NCBI RefSeq assembly: GCF_000236925.1
Contig: NC_016941.1
Coordinates: forward strand, 124,001-188,000
DNA length: 64,000 bases
From: Staphylococcus argenteus
Lineage (GTDB): Bacteria > Bacillota > Bacilli > Staphylococcales > Staphylococcaceae
Reading direction: 5' to 3'
Numbering within the stretch: position 1 is the first letter of the stretch; each line of letters starts with the position of its first letter. Shown one piece after another: positions 47,276 to 57,761 of the stretch. The notes beneath the pieces are model-generated. The model worked only from the letters and a program-made list of their open reading frames with translations, was not told the origin of the DNA and ran no database searches. The position numbers and the translations under genes are program-made.

Positions 47276-48301
47276 ATGAAAATCGTAGCGTTATTTCCAG
47301 AAGCAGTAGAAGGTCAAGACAATCAATTGCTTAATACTAAAAAAGCATTAGGATTAAAATCATTTTTAGAGGAAAGAGGACATGAATTCATTATATTAGC
47401 AGATAACGGTGAAGACTTAGATAAACATTTACCAGATATGGATGTGGTTATTAGTGCACCATTTTACCCTGCATATATGACTCGTGAACGTATTGAAAAA
47501 GCACCAAAATTGAAATTAGCAATTACAGCAGGTGTCGGATCTGACCATGTAGACTTAGCGGCTGCAAGTGAACACAATATTGGTGTCGTTGAAGTTACTG
47601 GAAGTAATACAGTTAGTGTGGCTGAACATGCTGTCATGGACTTATTAATACTTCTTAGAAACTATGAAGAAGGTCATCGTCAATCAGTAGAAGGTGAATG
47701 GAATTTATCTCAAGTGGGTAATCATGCGCATGAATTACAACACAAAACAATTGGTATTTTTGGATTTGGACGAATTGGACAACTTGTTGCTGAAAGATTA
47801 GCACCATTTAATGTGACATTACAACACTATGATCCAATCAATCAACAAGACCATAAATTATCAAAATTTGTAAGCTTTGATGAACTTGTTTCAACAAGTG
47901 ATGCGATTACAATTCATGCACCATTAACACCAGAAACTGATAACTTATTTGATAAAGATGTTTTAAGTCGCATGAAAAAACACAGTTATTTAGTGAATAC
48001 TGCACGTGGTAAAATTGTTAATCGCGATGCGTTAGTTGAAGCATTAGCATCTGAACATTTACAAGGATATGCTGGTGATGTATGGTATCCACAACCTGCA
48101 CCTGCTGATCATCCATGGAGAACAATGCCTAGAAATGCTATGACAGTCCACTATTCAGGTATGACATTAGAAGCACAAAAACGTATTGAAGATGGAGTTA
48201 AAGATATTTTAGATCGTTTCTTCAATCATGAACCTTTCCAAGATAAAGATATTATTGTTGCAAGTGGTCGTATTGCTAGTAAAAGTTATACAGCAAAATA
48301 G
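47276..48301 (+). CDS. fdh: NAD-dependent formate dehydrogenase
   Basis: A 341-residue D-2-hydroxyacid-dehydrogenase-fold enzyme that oxidises formate to CO2 with NAD+. Motifs: AITAGVGSDHVDL, TGSNTVSVAEHAVM, the NAD site GIFGFGRIGQ, the arginine in NTARGKIV, and the histidine in WRTMPRNAMTVHYSG, the last arrangement being specific for formate dehydrogenase. Length equals the S. aureus enzyme. ATG 47276 follows GGAGAGATGG. In staphylococci it is linked to formate turnover in biofilm. I see no clear promoter in the 75 bases between the preceding hairpin and the start. Confidence 0.93.
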   Translation: MKIVALFPEAVEGQDNQLLNTKKALGLKSFLEERGHEFIILADNGEDLDKHLPDMDVVISAPFYPAYMTRERIEKAPKLKLAITAGVGSDHVDLAAASEHNIGVVEVTGSNTVSVAEHAVMDLLILLRNYEEGHRQSVEGEWNLSQVGNHAHELQHKTIGIFGFGRIGQLVAERLAPFNVTLQHYDPINQQDHKLSKFVSFDELVSTSDAITIHAPLTPETDNLFDKDVLSRMKKHSYLVNTARGKIVNRDALVEALASEHLQGYAGDVWYPQPAPADHPWRTMPRNAMTVHYSGMTLEAQKRIEDGVKDILDRFFNHEPFQDKDIIVASGRIASKSYTAK

Positions 48302-48361
48302 AATAAGTATGTTGATTTAGCGATGAACACTTTCAATTTTATATAAATGAATTATATAAGT

Positions 48362-48397
48362 ACTACTGCTGTTGTATAGATGGCAGTAGTTTTTTTA
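48362..48397 (+). terminator. Terminator after fdh
   Basis: ACTACTGC (48362-48369) pairs with GCAGTAGT (48383-48390), then T7. The ACTGC core recalls the other hairpins but the stem is shorter. Confidence 0.8.
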
Positions 48398-48686
48398 TGA
48401 TTACATTTAAGTATATGAACTACTAGAATTGGACAATCATTTAACGTTTACGCACATATGTGTTCACTTACGCAAATATTGATAAATTTCACTCGTTTGG
48501 AATAATATATAGTCATATAGTGCTAAATTTTTTGAGGTGTAATATGCAAGAAGCATTGTTAAATCGATGTATTTGTTTATTAAATAAATGGTCATAATTA
48601 AAAAAATTGCTTCAACGTATGATCCAATAATAGATATCACATAAATGTTAGTGCGCATATACATGGAAATTGGGGTGTAGTTATCA

Positions 48687-49937
48687 ATGAAACGCTTAAG
48701 TACGACTTTGAAAGTACGGTTGATTAGTAATTTTTTACAGCTGATTATTACGACAGCATTTATACCGTTTATAGCATTATATTTAACAGATATGTTAAGT
48801 CAATCAATTGTCGGCATATACCTTGTTGGTTTAGTAGTTCTAAAATTTCCGTTATCTATTATATCTGGTTACCTTATTGAAATATTTCCGAAAAAGTTGC
48901 TAGTACTTATTTATCAAGCAACGATGGTTATGATGCTAGTTTTAATGGGGATGTTTGGATCACATCAGTTGTGGCAAATCATTGGTTTTTGCGTTGCATA
49001 TGCTATATTTACAATCGTTTGGGGATTACAATTTCCAGTTATGGACACATTAATAATGGATGCAATTACCGAAGACGTGGAACATTATATTTACAAGATC
49101 AGCTATTGGATTACGAATTTATCGGTAGCTATTGGGGCATTGTTAGGTGGTTTGATGTATGGCTATAGTATGTTACTACTTTTCTTAATAGCAGCTTGTA
49201 TATTTTTAATTGTACTGATTATTTTATATATTTGGTTACCTCAAGACGACAATCAAGTAAGGCAAATTGATGATAATAGACATGCAAGTAGTTATCAAAA
49301 ATTACAAATTATGAATATATTTCGTAGTTATAAATTAGTTTTAAAAGACCGTAATTACATGTTATTGATTTCGGGGTTCAGTATTATTATGATGGGTGAA
49401 TTTTCAATTTCTTCATACATTGCTATTAGACTAAAGGATCAATTTGAAACAATAAGCATAGGTTCATATGATATTACAGGTGCTAAGATGTTAGCAATTT
49501 TGCTAATGATCAATACAGTTGGCGTCATTTTACTTACGTATTTTATCTCGAAAGTTGTATTGAAAGTAGATTTTAAAATAGCTTTAATAACTGGTTTGCT
49601 AATTTATATTGTCGGCTATAGTGGTCTAACGTATCTTAATCAGTTTGGCTTATTAATCATTTTTATGATAGTTGCAACTGTAGGTGAAATTATTTATTCG
49701 CCTATAGTTTCAGAACAACGTTTTAAAATTATTCCTAAAGCCAAAAGGGGAACATATAGTGCGGTTAATGCATTAGGTATTCATATTTCAGAAACACTAG
49801 CTAGATTAGGGATTGTGTTGGGTGCTTTCTTAACATCATTACAAATGGGGATGTATATGTTTGTAGTGTTAACAATTGGTGCGAGCATGCTTGTTGCTGG
49901 TGTATTTGGGGGACAAAAGCAATCAAATACAGATTGA
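48687..49937 (+). CDS. Major facilitator superfamily transporter
   Basis: A 416-residue membrane protein with about 12 predicted segments in two halves joined by a polar loop (about 188-215, rich in D, Q, R). The N-half motif A is weak (SGYLIEIFPKKLLVL). It resembles the MFS group that includes multidrug exporters. It lies immediately upstream of ausA, with 450 bases between, so export of aureusimines is possible but not shown. The ribosome site (GGGGTG) is moderate. Confidence 0.82.
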   Translation: MKRLSTTLKVRLISNFLQLIITTAFIPFIALYLTDMLSQSIVGIYLVGLVVLKFPLSIISGYLIEIFPKKLLVLIYQATMVMMLVLMGMFGSHQLWQIIGFCVAYAIFTIVWGLQFPVMDTLIMDAITEDVEHYIYKISYWITNLSVAIGALLGGLMYGYSMLLLFLIAACIFLIVLIILYIWLPQDDNQVRQIDDNRHASSYQKLQIMNIFRSYKLVLKDRNYMLLISGFSIIMMGEFSISSYIAIRLKDQFETISIGSYDITGAKMLAILLMINTVGVILLTYFISKVVLKVDFKIALITGLLIYIVGYSGLTYLNQFGLLIIFMIVATVGEIIYSPIVSEQRFKIIPKAKRGTYSAVNALGIHISETLARLGIVLGAFLTSLQMGMYMFVVLTIGASMLVAGVFGGQKQSNTD

Positions 49938-50387
49938 ATTCACTTATATATTTATTTTATACATTTGTTTATATTGAAAACCTATTAATTAGGTCGTGAT
50001 TAAAATAGAGATAAATTTATTAAGAATTTGTTAAAATTTAGTGATAACAATTGTTTTATGCGAGTTGTTTGTTTAATATAAACTTGCTTCATGGATATTT
50101 TGTAACAACCGTACTGTAGTTAATGAATGATATGAATAAATGATAGTTATTGAGTAAAAAATAAAGTGTTATTTATCGCAATGTATGTAATTTACATTTA
50201 AAACGTTTGGTGATTGATACGAGTGGTGTATTTTATGGGTAGAGATATATCGCTATTGATCTGATGTCGCAAATGATGTTTTGTAATAATCATCTTCTAA
50301 CCAGATAAGTAGTACTGCCATTCATTGACATATCATCGTTCAATTTCAGTAAGAATTGGGTATTATGATATGAAAGAAGGACTTTAT
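49938..50387 (+). other. 450-base gap ahead of ausA
   Basis: AT-rich and without convincing small ORFs. TTGACA at 50325-50330 is a possible -35 box, but no good -10 box lies at 16-18 bases (TAAGAA comes after 19). I see no terminator for the preceding MFS gene. Confidence 0.3.
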
Positions 50388-53300
50388 ATGATTATGGGTA
50401 ACATGAAATTTCAACAAGAATATTTTAGAATATACAGCAATCATACAGAATCAACGACACACCGTAATACGTATTGGGTTAAACTCGCAACAAATGTTGA
50501 TACTCAGCAAATGATGCATGCACTATCGAAAGTTGTGCAACAACATCCATCTTTAAGACAATGTATTAATGCAAATGTCAATAATGACTATACAATGACG
50601 CTTCATGAATTTCTACCTTTTATTGAAATGCAACAAGTTCCATTTTCTTCTACAAATTATGATTTAGATTCTTATTTTAAGCAAAAATTAAATAGATTCC
50701 ATTATAATGGCATGCCGTTATTTAAATTTAAATTGTTTCAGTTCACCGATGCTACTTTTATATTATTAGATTTTCATGTGACAATCTTTGATGATAGTCA
50801 GCTTGATATTTTTCTGAATCATATAAGTAATGTATATTGCAACATCAATACTTTAAACGATACGAAACATATATCATCTTTAATTGAAAAGCAAAAAGAC
50901 AATTACACACACAATCAAGATAAATTTCAAATACAATCAGACTGCTTTCGGCTAGAGAATGATAGCAATGTATATAAAGATAGTTATTTTCCAATCAAGT
51001 TCACCTATGAGCAACCAATGTATAAGCAATATTTGATTGATGATATGTCATCAGTGGATCTTAAATCATTGGCTGTGAGTGTATATTTAGCAAATCATAT
51101 TATAAGCCAGCAACATGATGTGACCTTAGGTATGCACATACCTCCGAGGATTCCTAGCGAAGATGTATTAACGTTACATGGTAGTGTAGTACCCTTAACT
51201 TTAAAAATTGATAATCAAGAATCATGCTATCATCTTTTATCTGAATTTAGTAATATTGTTTTTAAAAATGCCAACACATTACAATCCGCAAAGACATCAC
51301 TTTCGTTAGAAACTATTTTTCACTGTTACCATCAAACAGTGACGTATCGTAATGATGTCGTTATGGATATTCATCAAATACACGACACACATACAAGTTT
51401 ATCTGATATTGAAATCTTCCCCAATGAGCATGGTTATAAAATTATTTATAACAGTGAGGCTTATGATTTGTTATCAATAGAAACACTAAGTAAATTAGTT
51501 CAAAATATTTATGTTCAAATAAATAAAAATAAGAAAATGGTAATTGGTGAACTCAATTTGATAACTGAGAATGATATGAAAGTATATGATTCAATTAATT
51601 TAAACATACCAGCTATAGACAATAATCAAACCGTTGTAGATTTATTTGAACGTCAAGTTGAAGCAACACCGGATCATATTGCTGTTAAATTTGAAGGGGA
51701 AGCAATTACTTATCAAATTTTAAACGCACGTGCCAATGATTTAGCGAGACGTTTAAGATTGCATTTTAATGTTAAACCTAATGATAGAATAGCTATTATT
51801 GCTGATCGGAGCATTGAAATGATTGTCGCAATGTTAGGAGTGTTAAAGGCGGGCGGTGCATATGTGCCTATAGATCCTGATTATCCAGATGAACGCCGAA
51901 CGTATATTTTAAATGATGCAATTCCAAAAGTTGTTATAACGTATCAAGTAGCTCATGAAAATGATAATAAAGACATTGCTCATTTAGACTTAGAACAGGT
52001 CGATTGGCAAGATGCTGATAATCTTCCGAGATGTAATACGATTGAGAACCATGCTTACGTCATTTATACTTCTGGCACAACAGGTAAGCCTAAGGGGACA
52101 TTGATTCCGCATCGCGGGATTGTTCGCTTAGTTCATCGAAATCATTATGTACCATTAAATGAAGAAACGACGATGCTACTGTCAGGTACGATTGCTTTTG
52201 ATGCTGCAACCTTTGAAATATATGGTGCATTATTAAATGGTGGTACCATCATCATTACTTCTAAAGAGCAATTGTTGAATCCATCGGTTTTAGGACGGCT
52301 GATTAAAGAAAATGATGTTAATACAATGTGGTTAACTTCTTCGTTATATAACCAGATTGCTAGTGAGCATATAGAAATTTTAGAACCGTTAAGTTACTTA
52401 TTAATCGGTGGTGAAGTTTTAAATGCTAAGTGGATAACTTTATTAAATCAAAGGTTGAAACATCCCCAAATTATTAATGGGTATGGTCCTACAGAAAATA
52501 CGACATTTACGACAACTTATGCTATACCGTGTGAAGTTCCAAGACGTATTCCAATTGGCAAGCCTATTCTCGGTACACATGTCTACGTTATGCAAGGTCA
52601 TCGGTGTTGCGGGATAGGTGTTCCTGGAGAGCTATGTATAGGAGGTCTTGGGTTAGCAACAGGGTATTTAAATCAGCCGAAAATGACAGCAGATAAATTT
52701 ATCATGAATGCCAAGAACCATGAATTGATGTATAAAAGCGGCGACATTGTACGTTTATTACCTGATGGGAATATTGATTATTTATATCGGATGGATAAGC
52801 AAGTTAAGATTCGTGGATTTAGAATTGAGTTATCTGAAATCGAACGCGCACTCGAGCATATACAAGGTATAAATAAAGCGGTGGTTATTGTTCAAACATA
52901 TGACCAAGAAGACTATATTGTGGCCTATTATGAAGGCATGCATATATTATCTAATAATAAGATTAAGGCACAGTTACGTAGAACGTTGCCAGAGTATATG
53001 ATACCTGTGAATTTCCTGCGTATTAAACAAATTCCAATTACGATGAATGGAAAGATAGATAAAAAATCTTTACCTAAGATGGATTTCGTTGATATGGGTA
53101 CTTATGTACCTCCTAGTACTGATATGGAACATATACTGTGCCAAATTTTTGAAGATATTTTAAATGTGCAACAAGTCGGCATACATGATAACTTTTTTGA
53201 ATTAGGTGGACATTCATTAAAAGCAACATTAGTAGTAAATCATATAGAGGAATATACTAGTAAACGGTTAAAAATTAGTGATTTGTTACAAAAACCAACT

Positions 53301-56300
53301 GTATTTGAATTAGCACAAGCTATTTCGACAATTCAAGAACAAAGATATGAATCGATTCCTATAGCGGTGAATAAAGAGGATTACGTGTTGAGTTCTACGC
53401 AGCAACGCATGTATTTATTATGGCAAGCAAATCCAAAAGATACTGTATATAACGTACCGTTTTTATGGCGTTTGTCATCGGATCTTAATGTGTCCCAATT
53501 ACAACGTGCAATTCATCAATTGATAGCACGACATGAGATTTTACGAACGCAATATATAGTTGTAGATGATGAAGTTAGACAGCGTATCAAAACAGATGTT
53601 GAAGTTGACTTTGAAGAAGTTAATACCCATTTTAAAGATGAGCAACAAATCATGCGTCAGTATATAGAGCCTTTTAATTTAGAAAAGCCAAGTCAAATTC
53701 GATTTAGATATATTCGAAGTCCATTGCATGCATATTTATTTATTGATACACATCACATTATTAATGATGGTATGAGTAATATTCAGCTAGTAAAAGATCT
53801 TAATGCGCTTTACCAGAATAAAAAGTTGTCACCACTTACATTACAGTATAAAGACTATAGTGAATGGATGGCTCAACGTGATATGGGGCGACATAGACAA
53901 TATTGGATATCGCAATTTGAAGATGCTGTACCTATTTTAAGTATGCCGACTGATTTTGTAAGACCTAATGTTAAAACAACAAACGGTGCGATGACATCAT
54001 TTTCATTGAGTAATACTACAAGACGTCAGTTGCAACAATATGTAGAGAAGCACCAAGTTACTGATTTTATGTTCTTTATGAGTGTAGTAATGGTACTGTT
54101 AGGTAAATATGCACGAAAAGAAGATATTACAGTAGGTAGCGTAATGAGTGCACGTATGCATAGTGATACAGAGCGTATGTTAGGCATGTTTGCTAACACT
54201 TTAGTGTATCGAGGACAACCAGTGAAAGAGAAAATGTGGACACAGTTTTTGCAAGAAATTAAAGTGCATAGTTTGGCAGCGTATGAACATCAAGAATACC
54301 CATTTGACTGTCTTGTTGCCGATTTAGATCAAGCACATGATGCTTCTCGAAATCCATTATTTGATGTGATGTTAGTTTTACAAAATAATGAAACGAATCA
54401 TTCCCATTTTGGGCATAGCAAGTTAACGCATATACCGCCAAAATCAGTGACTTCGAAATTTGATTTAGCCTTTATTATTGAAGAAGATTGTAATAACTAT
54501 ACTATCAATATTGAGTACAACAGCGATTTATATCGTTCGCAAACGATACAGTATATGGGTCAACAGTTTATCGCTATGATTGAATTTATTTTAGCGCATA
54601 ATGCGCCATTACAAATTAAAGATATACCAAATGATAATACAGATTTATTGGATTGGGTTAATACGCATGTTAACAATAGAACACTTGATGTCCCAGGAAA
54701 TAAATCTATAATAGAATATTTTGATGAAGTTGCAGCACAACGTAGCAATCATGTGGCACTAGTAATGAATGATTTGACGATGTCATATGAAACTTTGCAA
54801 CACTATGTTAATAAAATTGCACGAATACTTACTTCAAAAGGTATTGGTAGAGGACAACGTATAGCATTGTTAGTTGAACGTAGCTTTGAAATGATTGCAG
54901 CTATGCTAGCAGCAGTGAAGTTGGGTGCGGTATATGTACCGATTGATACTGATTGTCCGAAAAAGCGACGTGAAATAATTTTAGAGGACGCTCAAATTGT
55001 AGCGATCATGACCTATGGTGTGGATATTGAGTCGACATTACCAGTTATTGATTTAGAAAATGTTAAATGTCATCATAAACCGAGCAAAAATGGTTATGGT
55101 GATAGAGTGAATTGTAATCAAGATGATGAAACATGTACTGAAGGAGACGACAACCAAGGCTGTGTAGAATGGGTCAATTCATATGATTGTACCTATGACA
55201 AAGCACTTCATAATCAATATAGTCATGAGTCTGATGGAGTGCGAGATAATCAATGTGAAGCAGTGTCTGACGTTCAAGAATGTGAAACAGTAGATAACCA
55301 TAGTTGTGGAGAAATGATGTTGGATAACGAGATGTACGTAATCTATACCTCTGGAACGACGGGTGTTCCTAAAGGCGTTGCTGTAAATCAACGTAATTTA
55401 TTGAATTTAGTATATGCTTGGACAAAAGAACTACAATTAGAAGATACTGAAGTATTTATGCAGCATGCAAATATAGTTTTTGATGCATCGGTAATGGAAA
55501 TATACTGTTGTCTGTTAAATGGTCATACACTTGTGATTCCAAATAAAGAACAACGTGTTGATCCAGTACAATTACAGCAACTTATATCTAAGAATCACAT
55601 TACGGTTGCATCGATTCCTTTACAAATGTGCAGTATGATGGGTGATTTTTATATTGAAAAATTAATTACTGGTGGTGCAACGAGTACGCCATCATTTGTA
55701 AACTATATTGAGCATCATTGTGGCACTTATTACAATGCATACGGACCATCGGAATCAACAGTCATTACGTCGTATTGGTCACATCAATGTGCTGATAAAG
55801 TTCCTGAAACCATTCCTATTGGTAAACCATTATCAAATATTCAAGTATATATTATGGATGATGGATTATTATGTGGTGTTGGTATGCCTGGTGAATTGTG
55901 TATCGCAGGAGACAGTTTGACGCTAGGGTATATTAATCGCCCAGAGTTAACTGCTGATAAATGGCAAGATAATCCATTTGGTAAAGGAAAGCTATATCAT
56001 AGTGGTGATTTAGCAAGGTATACACCAGACGGACAGATTGAATTTTTAGGAAGAATAGATAAACAAGTGAAAGTGAATGGTTATCGTATTGAATTAGATG
56101 AAATTGAAAATGCGATGCGAGCTATTCATGGTGTATCTGATTGTGTTGTAACAGTAAACCACTTTGATACGCATGATATATTAAATGCATATTATGTGGG
56201 GCAACCACACATTGAGCAACACGTGAAGCATCATTTATTGGAACATTTACCTAAGTATATGGTTCCGAAAACTGTCACTCATATGAATCAAATGCCTTTA

Positions 56301-57749
56301 ACAGCGAATGATAAAGTAGATAAGTCGCAATTGCCTGAACCATCCATATTACAACAGAATGGCAAGATGGATAGTGAAGCTACTAATGAAATTGAACAGA
56401 CGTTTATAAATGTCTTTGAAACAGTATTAAAGCAGAATCATATTGGTGTAGATGATGACTTTTTTGAACTAGGTGGTAATTCATTGGAAGCGATGCTCGT
56501 TGTTTCTCGTTTGAAAGTATTCGGACATCATATATCAATGCAAACTTTGTATCAGTATAAAACAGTAAAACGTATCGTTAAATATATGCATCAATGTCAA
56601 CAATTAGAAGTAATGTTGCCAAAGGATTATCCGGAATTACAACAAATGGTTGAATCTCATTACCGTATGGATGTTTTTGAGCATTCTTTAGAACGAGGTA
56701 CACTTGGAAATGTGCTATTGACAGGTGCTACAGGATTTTTAGGTGCTTATCTAATTGAAGCGCTTCAAGGATATAATAATCGTATTTATTGTTTTATACG
56801 TGCGGATAATAATGATGATGCGTGGGATAAATTACTGACGAATTTGAACTATTATTTTTCACAAGAAACAGTTGAAAAATGGTTATCGAATATAGAAGTT
56901 ATTGTAGGTGACCTCGAACATATGAACGAGGTAGCATTGACGAGAAAAATAGATACCATTATTCATGCAGGCGCCCGTACAGATCACTTTGGTGATGATG
57001 CAGAATTTGAAAAAGTTAATGTTCAAGGTACTATTGATGTCATTCATATGGCTCGGCAACATCAAGCAAGGTTAATTTATATATCAACGATAAGTGTGGG
57101 AACTTATTTTGATATGGATACAGAAGAAACAACATTTTCGGAAGCGGATGTGTATAGAGGGCAATTACTGACATCGCCTTATACACGAAGTAAATTTTAC
57201 AGTGAGTTGAAAGTATTAGAAGCTGTAAAAGATGGTCTCGATGGAAGGATTATACGTGTTGGTAATTTGACGATTCCTTATAAGGGGCGATGGCACATGA
57301 GAAATATAAAAACAAATCGTTTTTCAATTGTAATGAATGACTTGTTACAACTGGATTGTATAGGTGATAGTTTAGCTAAAACACCTGTTGATTTATCATA
57401 TGTGGATACGACGGCAAGACAAATTGTTGCATTAGCAAAATTAAACACGCCACCAATTATTTATCATGTTTTATCACCATATAAAATGACGATGAAATCT
57501 CTGCTAGAAAATGTTAAGTGTAAAGAGATAAATATCATCAGTGACAGGTATTTTGATCAAATGTTACACAAACAACAAATGTACGAAACAATCGGTCTAA
57601 CGAGTGTTGATTACGGACAACAACTTGCGACGATTGATGCTGAAAAGACATTAAGCATAATGAAAGACATCGGTGAACAGTGGCCAACAATGACTAGCGA
57701 TTGGCTTTATCATTGGGCACAATATATCCAAACAATATTCAATAAGTAA
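50388..57749 (+). CDS. ausA: Aureusimine (pyrazinone) nonribosomal peptide synthetase AusA
   Basis: A 2453-residue dimodular synthetase that joins valine to tyrosine or phenylalanine and releases a dipeptide aldehyde that cyclises to tyrvalin/phevalin. Domains in order: a degenerate condensation-like region (about 1-430, FHVTIFDD in place of HHxxxDG); A1 (LKAGGAYVPID ~487, YTSGTTGKPKG ~561); T1 (LGGHSL, Ser ~943); C with intact HHIINDG (~1121); A2 (~1505-2000); T2 (LGGNSL, ~2032); and an NADPH reductase (TGATGFLG ~2111, Y-x3-K in SPYTRSK ~2264). A2 carries an unusual Cys-rich insert at 1562-1640. ATG 50388 is 6 bases after GAAGGA; the open frame reaches 50325. AusB, 12 bases downstream, should activate the T domains. 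Confidence 0.95.
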   Translation: MIMGNMKFQQEYFRIYSNHTESTTHRNTYWVKLATNVDTQQMMHALSKVVQQHPSLRQCINANVNNDYTMTLHEFLPFIEMQQVPFSSTNYDLDSYFKQKLNRFHYNGMPLFKFKLFQFTDATFILLDFHVTIFDDSQLDIFLNHISNVYCNINTLNDTKHISSLIEKQKDNYTHNQDKFQIQSDCFRLENDSNVYKDSYFPIKFTYEQPMYKQYLIDDMSSVDLKSLAVSVYLANHIISQQHDVTLGMHIPPRIPSEDVLTLHGSVVPLTLKIDNQESCYHLLSEFSNIVFKNANTLQSAKTSLSLETIFHCYHQTVTYRNDVVMDIHQIHDTHTSLSDIEIFPNEHGYKIIYNSEAYDLLSIETLSKLVQNIYVQINKNKKMVIGELNLITENDMKVYDSINLNIPAIDNNQTVVDLFERQVEATPDHIAVKFEGEAITYQILNARANDLARRLRLHFNVKPNDRIAIIADRSIEMIVAMLGVLKAGGAYVPIDPDYPDERRTYILNDAIPKVVITYQVAHENDNKDIAHLDLEQVDWQDADNLPRCNTIENHAYVIYTSGTTGKPKGTLIPHRGIVRLVHRNHYVPLNEETTMLLSGTIAFDAATFEIYGALLNGGTIIITSKEQLLNPSVLGRLIKENDVNTMWLTSSLYNQIASEHIEILEPLSYLLIGGEVLNAKWITLLNQRLKHPQIINGYGPTENTTFTTTYAIPCEVPRRIPIGKPILGTHVYVMQGHRCCGIGVPGELCIGGLGLATGYLNQPKMTADKFIMNAKNHELMYKSGDIVRLLPDGNIDYLYRMDKQVKIRGFRIELSEIERALEHIQGINKAVVIVQTYDQEDYIVAYYEGMHILSNNKIKAQLRRTLPEYMIPVNFLRIKQIPITMNGKIDKKSLPKMDFVDMGTYVPPSTDMEHILCQIFEDILNVQQVGIHDNFFELGGHSLKATLVVNHIEEYTSKRLKISDLLQKPTVFELAQAISTIQEQRYESIPIAVNKEDYVLSSTQQRMYLLWQANPKDTVYNVPFLWRLSSDLNVSQLQRAIHQLIARHEILRTQYIVVDDEVRQRIKTDVEVDFEEVNTHFKDEQQIMRQYIEPFNLEKPSQIRFRYIRSPLHAYLFIDTHHIINDGMSNIQLVKDLNALYQNKKLSPLTLQYKDYSEWMAQRDMGRHRQYWISQFEDAVPILSMPTDFVRPNVKTTNGAMTSFSLSNTTRRQLQQYVEKHQVTDFMFFMSVVMVLLGKYARKEDITVGSVMSARMHSDTERMLGMFANTLVYRGQPVKEKMWTQFLQEIKVHSLAAYEHQEYPFDCLVADLDQAHDASRNPLFDVMLVLQNNETNHSHFGHSKLTHIPPKSVTSKFDLAFIIEEDCNNYTINIEYNSDLYRSQTIQYMGQQFIAMIEFILAHNAPLQIKDIPNDNTDLLDWVNTHVNNRTLDVPGNKSIIEYFDEVAAQRSNHVALVMNDLTMSYETLQHYVNKIARILTSKGIGRGQRIALLVERSFEMIAAMLAAVKLGAVYVPIDTDCPKKRREIILEDAQIVAIMTYGVDIESTLPVIDLENVKCHHKPSKNGYGDRVNCNQDDETCTEGDDNQGCVEWVNSYDCTYDKALHNQYSHESDGVRDNQCEAVSDVQECETVDNHSCGEMMLDNEMYVIYTSGTTGVPKGVAVNQRNLLNLVYAWTKELQLEDTEVFMQHANIVFDASVMEIYCCLLNGHTLVIPNKEQRVDPVQLQQLISKNHITVASIPLQMCSMMGDFYIEKLITGGATSTPSFVNYIEHHCGTYYNAYGPSESTVITSYWSHQCADKVPETIPIGKPLSNIQVYIMDDGLLCGVGMPGELCIAGDSLTLGYINRPELTADKWQDNPFGKGKLYHSGDLARYTPDGQIEFLGRIDKQVKVNGYRIELDEIENAMRAIHGVSDCVVTVNHFDTHDILNAYYVGQPHIEQHVKHHLLEHLPKYMVPKTVTHMNQMPLTANDKVDKSQLPEPSILQQNGKMDSEATNEIEQTFINVFETVLKQNHIGVDDDFFELGGNSLEAMLVVSRLKVFGHHISMQTLYQYKTVKRIVKYMHQCQQLEVMLPKDYPELQQMVESHYRMDVFEHSLERGTLGNVLLTGATGFLGAYLIEALQGYNNRIYCFIRADNNDDAWDKLLTNLNYYFSQETVEKWLSNIEVIVGDLEHMNEVALTRKIDTIIHAGARTDHFGDDAEFEKVNVQGTIDVIHMARQHQARLIYISTISVGTYFDMDTEETTFSEADVYRGQLLTSPYTRSKFYSELKVLEAVKDGLDGRIIRVGNLTIPYKGRWHMRNIKTNRFSIVMNDLLQLDCIGDSLAKTPVDLSYVDTTARQIVALAKLNTPPIIYHVLSPYKMTMKSLLENVKCKEINIISDRYFDQMLHKQQMYETIGLTSVDYGQQLATIDAEKTLSIMKDIGEQWPTMTSDWLYHWAQYIQTIFNK

Positions 57750-57761
57750 GTAGGGAAAGTT

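Noticed and set aside
48464..48664. Minus-strand 66-residue hydrophobic ORF between fdh and the MFS gene
   Set aside because: No ribosome site, low-complexity AT-rich codons, and the region is probably leader of the MFS gene.
50325..50387. Longer N-terminus for AusA
   Set aside because: The ATG at 50388 has a ribosome site at 6 bases and begins the conserved MIMGN region. The extra residues have none.
49938..50387. CodY box upstream of ausA
   Set aside because: AATTTGTTAAAATTT-like stretch near 50031 has too many mismatches to AATTTTCWGAAAATT to claim.
55179..55391. Minus-strand ORF across the Cys-rich part of ausA
   Set aside because: No ribosome site; the plus-strand frame continues through conserved adenylation motifs on both sides.
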